Source: Neomoorella carbonis (GTDB lineage Bacteria > Bacillota > DSM-521 > Neomoorellales > Neomoorellaceae). From it: DNA of 64,000 nucleotides. Every line of letters starts with the position of its first letter. The first letter of the stretch is position 1. The notes beneath the pieces were generated by a model. It worked only from the letters and a program-made list of their open reading frames with translations. It ran no database searches and was not told the origin of the DNA. Location: assembly GCF_045278715.1 (NCBI RefSeq), contig NZ_CP136420.1:1488001-1552000 (forward strand), given 5' to 3'. This document shows positions 58,054 to 64,000 of the stretch, piece by piece. Position numbers and translations under genes: made by a program.

Positions 58054-58080
58054 AAAAGCGGGCCTTTAATGCCCGCTTTT
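58054..58080 (-). terminator. rho-independent terminator of dmsABC
   Basis: On the minus strand AAAAGCGGGC (58080-58071) pairs perfectly with GCCCGCTTTT (58063-58054), loop ATTAAAG, with the T-run as part of the stem. It is 63 bases past the dmsC stop and directly before the next gene. Confidence 0.75.
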
Positions 58081-58142
58081 CACTTCATTTAATCATATTT
58101 TATCATACTTTCGGGTCCGGCGGTCAAGACTGACATTGAAGC

Positions 58143-58994
58143 TTAGAACTGGCCGACCATAATGCCGACCCCGGTGGCATAGAAAAGATACCGGCTGGCG
58201 AACTCGGCCAGGATGAGGAGCGCCAGGGCACCGTAGAGCCACTGTCCCGCCAGGGTCGAACCCTTTTCGCCGTAAGCCCGCAGGGCCAGAATGGTAAAGA
58301 CAAGACCACCGATTACTGCCAGGGCCTGGCTAAGGATTAGCACCGGCGCCGCTCCCACAAGTAACCGGGCTGATTCTTGAGCTGCCACGGGACCGGCGCT
58401 CAGACCGGCCAGGTAAGGCGGCAGGCTGACCAGCTGCAGGGCTATACCGGCGACCGCCAGGATGACCGTTGTTTTCAGCATACCTCCCTGGCCTTCCTGC
58501 CGGGCCCGGTAGGCGAGGACGGCGTAGAGAATGGCCCCCAGCACCAGGGCCGTACTGTAGAAGGATATATGGGTATAGACCGTCGCCCACGCCGGCAGGA
58601 TGGTGTGGACATAGATGTTGGCCATGCTGATAAGGGCCAGGACGCCGCAAAAGCCCGCCAGCCAGCCTGTAATCGCCTTCACCCCTTCGCCGACCTGGGT
58701 CCGCAGTTCCACAAAGTAGCTCACCAGCCACAGGACGAAGAAACCTGCCGCAAAGAAGATTTCCCGGCTCAACCATGAGGTTTTCAGGTTAAAAATGGCC
58801 CGCGGCGCTCCCAGGGGACTGCCCAGGTGTCCCAGGGAGACTATCATGCTGGCCGCCATGAGGATACCCACCCACAGGAGAACCGGCTTGAGCCCTGCCC
58901 TCTGCTTTAAGTTCAAAGCCTGGGCAACGACCATTAAACCTATGCTCGTCTGGGCCAGCAGGGTAAAAAGCACCAGTGCCCATTCTTTTCCCAT
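58143..58994 (-). CDS. dmsC: DMSO reductase anchor subunit (DmsC family)
   Basis: The 283-residue protein has about eight membrane segments and the DmsC pattern ALVLFTLLAQTSIGLMVVAQ, SLGHLGSPLGAPRAIFNLKTSWLSREI and VYTHISFYSTALVLGAILYAV. DmsC binds menaquinol and passes electrons to DmsB. ATG 58994 follows GGAGGAG and begins the first segment. It ends the dmsA-dmsB-dmsC operon before a terminator. Substrate specificity of the complex is not proved by this subunit. Confidence 0.9.
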   Translation of the reverse strand: MGKEWALVLFTLLAQTSIGLMVVAQALNLKQRAGLKPVLLWVGILMAASMIVSLGHLGSPLGAPRAIFNLKTSWLSREIFFAAGFFVLWLVSYFVELRTQVGEGVKAITGWLAGFCGVLALISMANIYVHTILPAWATVYTHISFYSTALVLGAILYAVLAYRARQEGQGGMLKTTVILAVAGIALQLVSLPPYLAGLSAGPVAAQESARLLVGAAPVLILSQALAVIGGLVFTILALRAYGEKGSTLAGQWLYGALALLILAEFASRYLFYATGVGIMVGQF

Positions 58995-59013
58995 CAGCTT
59001 CTCCTCCCTTTCT

Positions 59014-59601
59014 TTATTTCCCCAGGGCTGCATCCCGGTGAGGGGTTATTAAAATTGAGGGTTTGGTAATGCCGGGGTCAGGCAGGCCTTTGATCTGGTT
59101 GGTACCGCCGTATTTCTTTTTGAGCTCGTCCAGGGGGCCGAAATCCAGTACCCGCATGGGGCAGGCGGCCACGCACGCCGGTTGTTCCCCTTTGGCCAGG
59201 AGATCGCGACAGAAGTCGCACTTGCCCACCTTGCCGCTTTTGGGGTTATACTGGGGCGCGCCGTAGGGGCAGCTCCAGATGCAGTAACGGCAGCCGATGC
59301 ATTTATTCTGGTCGATAAAGACAACCCCGTCCTCGGGGCGCTTCTGCATGGCTCCGGTGGGGCAGTTTTTGACGCAGGGCGCCGCCTGGCAGTGGTTGCA
59401 CCCCAGGGAAATCCAGTAGGCATAAACGTCGGCCTTAAAGGCATTATTGCCTACCTCCGTATAGCCGCCCCCGGCTATTTCATGGACACGCCGGAAGAGC
59501 TGCCCTACCTCCAGGTCGTTTTTATCTTTGCAGGCGATCTGGCAGGTAAAGCAGCCGATGCAGCGGTCCTGCTGGATATGGAAACCTAGCTGACCGGCCA
59601 T
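59014..59601 (-). CDS. dmsB: DMSO reductase iron-sulfur subunit (DmsB family)
   Basis: The 195-residue protein holds four [4Fe-4S] motifs: CIGCFTCQIACKDKNDL, CNHCQAAPCVKNCPTGAM, CIGCRYCIWSCPYGAPQYN and KCDFCRDLLAKGEQPACVAACP. It transfers electrons from DmsC to DmsA. ATG 59601 is the start of the conserved region; the longer frame lies in the dmsA-dmsB spacer. It lies 19 bases before dmsC. Confidence 0.92.
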   Translation of the reverse strand: MAGQLGFHIQQDRCIGCFTCQIACKDKNDLEVGQLFRRVHEIAGGGYTEVGNNAFKADVYAYWISLGCNHCQAAPCVKNCPTGAMQKRPEDGVVFIDQNKCIGCRYCIWSCPYGAPQYNPKSGKVGKCDFCRDLLAKGEQPACVAACPMRVLDFGPLDELKKKYGGTNQIKGLPDPGITKPSILITPHRDAALGK

Positions 59602-59680
59602 ATTTTCTTCCTCCGTTCTATCTTTTACCTCTTTATTTACCTCTATCTCTCCTCTTACAACATGATTACAGGCTCTCAAC

Positions 59681-62083
59681 TTAAGCTTTGACTACCTGCA
59701 CCAGGTTGGTATGCTGGGGGTTGCCGTGGGCCAGGGGCGTGGGATGATATTTGGTCAGGGTGTTGATACAGCCTCGCTGGTCCACCCCGTTACTATCCGG
59801 CGTCCACCAGGCACCCTGGGGGATAGCTACCACCCCGGGCATAATTCGTGGTGTTACCTTTACCTTGATTATTAGTTCCCCGCGGTCATTGAATACTCGC
59901 GCTTTATCGCCGTCCTTAAGGCCTCGTTCCGCAGCATCCCGCGGGTTAATCCACATCTCCTGCGGGGATGCCTCTTCCAGCCAGGGCACGTTGTCAAAGG
60001 TCGAATGGACCCGTCGCTTGTAGTGGGGACCTATACACTGCAAGGGATATTTAGCCCGCAGAGGATCCTGGGGACCTTCCCAGGCCGGGATATACTTGGG
60101 GATGGCCGGGATTTCCTTGGGGTTGTTCATAGCCCACAGTCGCGGCGAAAAGATTTCGATCTTACCCGAAGGTGTCTTAAAGGGATAGTTGGTCGGATCC
60201 TTAATCTGTTTTTCATAGGCTACGATGGGGTCTTTCGGTGCCACCTTGTAGATACCCTTACGCCGGAACTCCTCAAAGCTGGGGAAGTTGGGGTCCTTTT
60301 GCCGGGCAACGTTAACAGCTTCCCGCAGCCAATCCTGCTCGCTTTTACCCTCGGTGTACTGGTCGCCAAAGCCCAGACGTTTGGCCAGTTCGCTACAAAC
60401 ATCATAAAGGCTACGGCATTCGTACATGGGGTCTACAACTTTCTGATGGTAGATGGCGTAACCGATACCAGAGGCGAAGGTAACAATATCTTCCCGCTCG
60501 AAGTGGGTTACATCCGGTAACAGGATATCGGCAAACCTTGCACTGGGCGTCATGAAGACATCGTGAACAAGGATAAACTCACACTTCTTCTCATCAGCCA
60601 GGATTTTAGCAGTCTTATTAATATCCGAGTGCTGGTTAATAAGGGTGTTACCGCCATAGTTCCAGATCATCTTAATATCCGTAGATAGCTTATCTACACC
60701 CTTGACCCCATCGGCAGCAGTCAGTTCATGGCCGCGCTCAACAGCCTCCGGCCACATAAAGCAGGGGATCGAAGCTTTAACAGGATTTTGCCCGGCTGGC
60801 ATCCAGCCAATTACTACCGCGTGCCCGCTGTTACGCAGACCAGGCCCGCCGCCGCGTATACCGATATTACCTGTCATGGCCGCCAGGACCGGTAGGCCGC
60901 GCACGGGTTGTTCGCCATAGGCATGACGCTGCCAGCCCAATCCCTGCAAGAGACAGCAGGGTTTTATGCTGGCAATCTGGCGGGCGAGCTTGATAATGGT
61001 GTCGCGGGGTACACCGGTAATGGCTTCCGCCCATTCCGGTGTCTTTGGGGTTTTATCTTCGCCCTGGCCCAGGACATAGCTCTTGTAGGAGTTACCAGGC
61101 GGAATACCAGGAGGCATATGTTCCTCGTCGAAACCCAGGCAGTACTTATCCAAGAAGGCCTGGTCGTGGAGATTTTCATTAATCATTACATAGGCCAGGG
61201 CGTCAATGAGGGCATTATCCGTCGTCGGCCGGATAGGAATCCACTCGTCGGCCAGGGTTACGGCCGTATCAGTATAACGGGGATCGACAACAATTATCCG
61301 CGCCCCCTTCTCCTTGGCCAGGCGCAGGTAATAATGGCCATTGGCCCCGCCCAGGCGCGTCTCACCAGGGTTGTCGGCAAAAAGAACGATAAGTTTGGAG
61401 TTTAAAAGGTCATCGGGGCTGTTACCTTCCACCGTACCAAAGGTATATGGGGCGGCATAACTGAAACAGGCCGAGCTATAGGTGTTGTAGTAACCCAGAT
61501 ACCCGCCGAACATGTTAAGAAAACGCGGCAGGGCACCGCCGAAGGCCGGCGTAATCCATGATTGGCTGATCTGGCCGTAAATACCGGTGGCATAATTGAT
61601 ATATATTGCTTCGTTGCCATAGTTGCTTTTGATTCGCTGCAGCTCCCTGGCAATAGTATCCAAGGCTTCGTCCCAGGAAATCCTTTCAAATTTGCCTTCC
61701 CCTCGTTTACCTACCCGCTTCATGGGGTATTTCAACCGGTCGGGGTGATAGAGGCGTTTCCTCTGGGAACGTCCCCTCAGGCAAGCGCGAACCTGGGGAA
61801 AATCAGGACTGTCGTTTCCTTCTTGATCGGAGGAAAACCAGGTTACCACGCCGTCTTTAACATGGGCGTATAGGGGGCAGCGACCGCCACAGTTATGCAC
61901 GCAACTGGTAGGGATAATTGTTTCCCCGTTTGCAGCAGCGGCAGCACCACCCGCTACAGCCCCGGCCTTTTTCCCCCATGACAGGGTTGTCAGGGCTGCG
62001 GCCCCACCGGCAGCAGCCGCACTAAGGGCTAAAAACTTGCGCCTGGAGATAGGCTTGAGCCACAGTTTGGCGTCCTCAGCCAT
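59681..62083 (-). CDS. dmsA: DMSO-reductase-type molybdopterin catalytic subunit, Tat-exported
   Basis: The 800-residue subunit begins with a twin-arginine signal (PISRRKFLALSAAAAGGAAAL, residues 11-31). Cys61, Cys65, Cys69 and Cys101 form the cluster site (TSCVHNCGGRCPLY). The segment GGYLGYYNTYSSACFSYAAP places Ser203 where DmsA has its Mo-ligating serine. Later motifs are VDPRYTDTAVTLADEWIPIRP, ITGVPRDTI and GPGLRNSGHAVVIG. Moorella is known to use DMSO among electron acceptors, but the substrate here is inferred from the ligand and the dmsB-dmsC neighbours only. Confidence 0.9.
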   Translation of the reverse strand: MAEDAKLWLKPISRRKFLALSAAAAGGAAALTTLSWGKKAGAVAGGAAAAANGETIIPTSCVHNCGGRCPLYAHVKDGVVTWFSSDQEGNDSPDFPQVRACLRGRSQRKRLYHPDRLKYPMKRVGKRGEGKFERISWDEALDTIARELQRIKSNYGNEAIYINYATGIYGQISQSWITPAFGGALPRFLNMFGGYLGYYNTYSSACFSYAAPYTFGTVEGNSPDDLLNSKLIVLFADNPGETRLGGANGHYYLRLAKEKGARIIVVDPRYTDTAVTLADEWIPIRPTTDNALIDALAYVMINENLHDQAFLDKYCLGFDEEHMPPGIPPGNSYKSYVLGQGEDKTPKTPEWAEAITGVPRDTIIKLARQIASIKPCCLLQGLGWQRHAYGEQPVRGLPVLAAMTGNIGIRGGGPGLRNSGHAVVIGWMPAGQNPVKASIPCFMWPEAVERGHELTAADGVKGVDKLSTDIKMIWNYGGNTLINQHSDINKTAKILADEKKCEFILVHDVFMTPSARFADILLPDVTHFEREDIVTFASGIGYAIYHQKVVDPMYECRSLYDVCSELAKRLGFGDQYTEGKSEQDWLREAVNVARQKDPNFPSFEEFRRKGIYKVAPKDPIVAYEKQIKDPTNYPFKTPSGKIEIFSPRLWAMNNPKEIPAIPKYIPAWEGPQDPLRAKYPLQCIGPHYKRRVHSTFDNVPWLEEASPQEMWINPRDAAERGLKDGDKARVFNDRGELIIKVKVTPRIMPGVVAIPQGAWWTPDSNGVDQRGCINTLTKYHPTPLAHGNPQHTNLVQVVKA

Positions 62084-62444
62084 ACTGCCTCTCCTCCTTT
62101 TTAACTGAATAACCGGAGCCGCCGGTACGCTTAAAGATAAATGTCGATTTCTAGATTAAATATTGCCGGGCGAGTCAATTCGAACCCTCAATTCCCGCAA
62201 TCGCCCTGGTTAAAATTCCCTTTTTTAAATGTACCAGCGTTCACAAATAAATACTTCAACGTACCTGGACTCCTTCCCTTTGTTGCCCATCCCAAATCTA
62301 ATAGTCTACATTTTATCCTGACGTACAAAAAATAGAACCCGGTTAAATAATGGTTGCCTATGGAATTAGCTTTATCTCCTGGTAACTCTTCCTCATCGCT
62401 CCATCATAATATGAAGTAGCCATTTTTAAGGGAGGAGATTTATT
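62084..62444. other. intergenic region between divergent dmsA and cotJA
   Basis: No gene is seen in these 361 bases. On the minus strand TTGACT (62178-62173) and TCTAGA (62155-62150) are 17 bases apart and may be the dmsA promoter, a weak match at -10. On the plus strand CATAATAT (62405-62412) resembles the -10 box of mother-cell sigma factors and could serve cotJ, but I could not find a matching -35. Confidence 0.4.
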
Positions 62445-62648
62445 ATGTCTGCCGACCAGCAGAGTATGCAGGGTATCCCAGGGCAACTCAAAGATAATGT
62501 AGAAAAACAGTCCTTTTCTTACCAGCTGGCCCGGGCCTATGTACCCTGGCAGCGCTTTACCAGCAGGTGGGACCCTGGGGAAGGCCTGGCCCGGGGGACG
62601 ATTTTCCCAGAACTTTACCGTCCTTACCCGCCCCGGCGGACACCTTAA
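62445..62648 (+). CDS. cotJA: spore coat associated protein CotJA
   Basis: CotJA is a small protein of the inner spore coat. The 67-residue product has the signature YVPWQRFTSRWDPGEGLARGT followed by FPELYRPYPP (P-rich tail). ATG 62445 follows AAGGGAGGAG. It leads cotJA-cotJB-cotJC, an operon transcribed in the mother cell in Bacillus. Gaps are 24 and 14 bases. Confidence 0.9.
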   Translation: MSADQQSMQGIPGQLKDNVEKQSFSYQLARAYVPWQRFTSRWDPGEGLARGTIFPELYRPYPPRRTP

Positions 62649-62672
62649 AACAATCTGGCGGAGGGAAAAATA

Positions 62673-62930
62673 ATGGATTCGCAACGCTTAAATCTGCTAA
62701 AGAAAATTATGGCCCTGGAATTTACTTGTATCGAGTTTAATCTCTACCTGGATACTCACCCCGAAGACTACCGGGCATTGGCGGAATATAATGCCGCCAG
62801 CGAAGCCCTGCTGGCGGCAAAAAAGGAATACGAAAACCTTTACGGTCCTTTAACAAATTACGGCAGCACGCCCAGTCCTCAGGCCTGGCGTTGGATCGAC
62901 GAACCCTGGCCATGGGAAATAACCTTTTAG
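62673..62930 (+). CDS. cotJB: spore coat protein CotJB
   Basis: CotJB is the second protein of the cotJ operon, needed with CotJA for CotJC assembly in Bacillus. The 85 residues contain LKKIMALEFTCIEFNLYLDTHPEDYRAL (split helices), a central helix EALLAAKKEYENLYGPLT and the terminal WRWIDEPWPWE, typical of the family. ATG 62673 follows GGAGGG. No catalytic residues are expected. Confidence 0.92.
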   Translation: MDSQRLNLLKKIMALEFTCIEFNLYLDTHPEDYRALAEYNAASEALLAAKKEYENLYGPLTNYGSTPSPQAWRWIDEPWPWEITF

Positions 62931-62944
62931 CGGAGGGATTATAG

Positions 62945-63517
62945 ATGTGGATTTATGAAAAAAAACTGGAATATCCTGTACGTGTCAGTGGCCCTAACCC
63001 GCGCTTGGCCAAAGTAATTATTACCCAGTACGGTGGGCCGGACGGGGAACTCGCCGCCTCTCTACGCTACCTCACCCAGCGCTACACCATGCCCATTCCC
63101 CAGGCCAAAGCAGTTTTGACGGACATCGGTACGGAAGAGCTGGCCCACATGGAGATTGTCGCCGCCCTGGTCTATAACCTGATCAAAGACGCTCCCCTGG
63201 AAGAAATAAAACGCGCCGGCCTGGATGGCTATTATGCCGATCACGACCGCGCCCTCTACTTCGTCAACGCGGAAGGGGCACCCTGGACGGCCGCCTACAT
63301 CCAGTCCAAGGGCGACCCCGTAACCGATCTCTATGAGAATATGGCCGCCGAACAGAAGGCCCGCTCCACTTACGAATACCTGATCCAGCTTTCCGACGAC
63401 CCGGATGTGAGCGATACCTTAAAGTTCCTCCGCGAAAGGGAAGTCGTCCACTTCCAGCGCTTCGGCGAGACGTTAAACCTGGTTCAGGATTACCTGGAGC
63501 GTAAAAAGTACTATTAA
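62945..63517 (+). CDS. cotJC: spore coat manganese catalase CotJC
   Basis: The 190-residue ferritin-fold protein has the dimanganese ligand set: Glu35 (GPDGELAASLRY), Glu65 and His68 (DIGTEELAHMEIV), and a second half with ENMAAEQKARSTYEYL and REREVVHFQRFGE supplying further Glu and His. CotJC is a manganese catalase-like coat protein. ATG 62945 follows GGAGGG. It ends in a terminator. Confidence 0.93.
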   Translation: MWIYEKKLEYPVRVSGPNPRLAKVIITQYGGPDGELAASLRYLTQRYTMPIPQAKAVLTDIGTEELAHMEIVAALVYNLIKDAPLEEIKRAGLDGYYADHDRALYFVNAEGAPWTAAYIQSKGDPVTDLYENMAAEQKARSTYEYLIQLSDDPDVSDTLKFLREREVVHFQRFGETLNLVQDYLERKKYY

Positions 63518-63521
63518 AGCT

Positions 63522-63546
63522 AAAGCCCCGGTAAAGGGGCTTTTCT
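63522..63546 (+). terminator. rho-independent terminator of cotJABC
   Basis: AAAGCCCC (63522-63529) pairs perfectly with GGGGCTTT (63536-63543), loop GGTAAA, followed by TCTC. It lies five bases after the cotJC stop. Confidence 0.8.
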
Positions 63547-63773
63547 CTCCATCTCTCTCTTTCTATATCCATTCACCTCATAACGAAAAAAATCCGGCAC
63601 TTTTAAAATGAAACCTTTTTACTGGCACTATATGATTATGATTAAGTTCTTCACGGTGCATATTCTTTTAGATTGATTATTATTTTTATTGCGTATTTAG
63701 TCATCCTGTTGATCTGAGCAGGATTTTAATGCTTTCTTGTCGTATAACACTATCATATCTTGCAAATAATTTT
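63547..63773. other. AT-rich intergenic stretch before the fluoride riboswitch
   Basis: No gene is seen. A weak hairpin CCTGTT/AGCAGG near 63708-63725 is followed by ATTTTAAT. The promoter for the crcB transcript should lie here but no convincing box pair was found. Confidence 0.5.
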
Positions 63774-63823
63774 AGGCGATGGAGTTCGCCTTAAATCTGC
63801 GGCAAGCAGTGATGACTCCTACC
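63774..63823 (+). ncRNA. fluoride (crcB) riboswitch
   Basis: The crcB aptamer is recognisable: GGCGATGGAGTTCGCC forms the first stem with its conserved loop, followed by a short CTGC/GCAG stem and TGATGACTCCTAC, whose CTCC pairs back to the GGAG of the first loop. The 3' end overlaps the 5' arm of a terminator, and a crcB start follows. Confidence 0.9.
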
Positions 63824-63866
63824 CAAAAGCGGGCTAATTTTATGCCCGGAAGGTAGGATTTTTTTG
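63818..63866 (+). terminator. fluoride-riboswitch terminator
   Basis: CCTACC (63818-63823), shared with the aptamer, pairs with GGTAGG (63852-63857); an inner CGGGC/GCCCG hairpin sits between, followed by ATTTTTTT. Fluoride binding to the aptamer would hold the CTCC strand and prevent this terminator. Confidence 0.85.
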
Positions 63867-63889
63867 TGGGTTTGCAACTCCATGCGGGG

Positions 63890-64000
63890 GTGATTAAGCT
63901 GATCTACATATATATTGGTATTTTTGGCTTTCTGGGGGCCATAGCCAGGTTTGGACTCGGCCGCTCCATTGCTACCTTTTGGCCCTCTACCTTTCCTTTA
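63890..64000 (+). CDS. crcB: fluoride ion transporter CrcB/FluC, partial (runs off right edge)
   Basis: From GTG 63890 an open frame of 37 codons runs to the window end and reads IKLIYIYIGIFGFLGAIARF then GLGRSIATFWPS, the first membrane helix and conserved G-A-I/L-x-R-F/Y loop of CrcB. It is the expected target of the fluoride riboswitch. The ribosome site is poor for GTG 63890 (GGGG touches it), so the exact start is uncertain. Confidence 0.85.
   Translation, partial: MIKLIYIYIGIFGFLGAIARFGLGRSIATFWPSTFPL

Noticed and set aside
1..64000. CRISPR arrays, insertion sequences, prophage, tRNA or rRNA genes
   Set aside because: No regularly spaced direct repeats, transposase frames, integrase, cloverleaf-like segments or rRNA stretches were noticed on either strand.

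Overview
The window looks like a chromosomal segment of a thermophilic, spore-forming acetogen of the Moorella type (class Clostridia). It is GC-rich, has many GTG and TTG starts and AGGAGG-like ribosome sites, and carries sporulation genes (spoIIP, spmAB, ytfJ, spoVAC-F, cotJABC), an IspH fused to S1 domains, DMSO-reductase-type respiratory genes and a type II IPP isomerase. Genus-level assignment is my recognition of gene content and order, not a database match. Almost everything reads as vertically inherited housekeeping and sporulation DNA: I see no insertion sequence, prophage, CRISPR array, tRNA or rRNA.

Layout. 1-3.5 kb (minus): two DUF3189 paralogues, spoIIP, a DUF1614 membrane protein and a truncated yyaL remnant behind a terminator. 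3.5-8.4 kb (minus): fni, ispH-S1, plsC, cmk. 8.4-20.6 kb (minus): an aromatic amino acid supraoperon reading hutP-like, aroH, trpE-G-D-C-F-B-A, aroF, pheA, tyrA, aroA and on into cmk. 20.8-25.4 kb (minus): hppA, ilvC, cobO, rluB. 25.5-26.7 kb (plus): a PAP2 phosphatase and ogt. 26.6-35.8 kb (minus): spmB-spmA, ytfJ, DUF2953, scpB-scpA, trpS, a site-2 protease, a CCA-type nucleotidyltransferase, lysA and a GT4 glycosyltransferase. 35.9-41.6 kb: a glycogen-debranching-type enzyme (minus), then otsA-otsB-galU (plus) behind a c-di-AMP riboswitch. 41.6-45 kb (minus): three 2-hydroxyacyl-CoA-dehydratase-activator-type genes. 45-48.5 kb (minus): spoVACDEF, diverging from a GH15 glucosidase (plus). 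50.5-52.3 kb (minus): a PFL/UPF0210 protein with its ACT partner. 52.3-62.1 kb (minus): two molybdopterin oxidoreductase sets (DmsABC-like; and a second enzyme with iron-sulfur partners, a PucR-type regulator and a TorD-type chaperone). 62.4-63.5 kb (plus): cotJABC. The right edge holds a fluoride riboswitch and the start of crcB.

How the parts work together. The most striking feature is RNA-level control of aromatic biosynthesis. The trpE leader has a good sigma-A promoter, eleven (G/U)AG triplets mostly 2-3 nt apart, and a rho-independent terminator whose 5' arm can pair instead with the triplet region: the architecture of TRAP attenuation. A second promoter and terminator precede aroF. There, three tandem copies of an octamer GGYAGGAN lie between promoter and terminator. 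The same octamer occurs in two pairs just upstream of aroH, overlapping its ribosome site, immediately after a gene for a HutP-like protein, a family of RNA-binding antiterminators. Trehalose synthesis (otsAB) is under c-di-AMP control and galU supplies UDP-glucose. The two molybdoenzymes appear to differ in molybdenum ligand (Ser versus Cys), so they probably act on different substrates.
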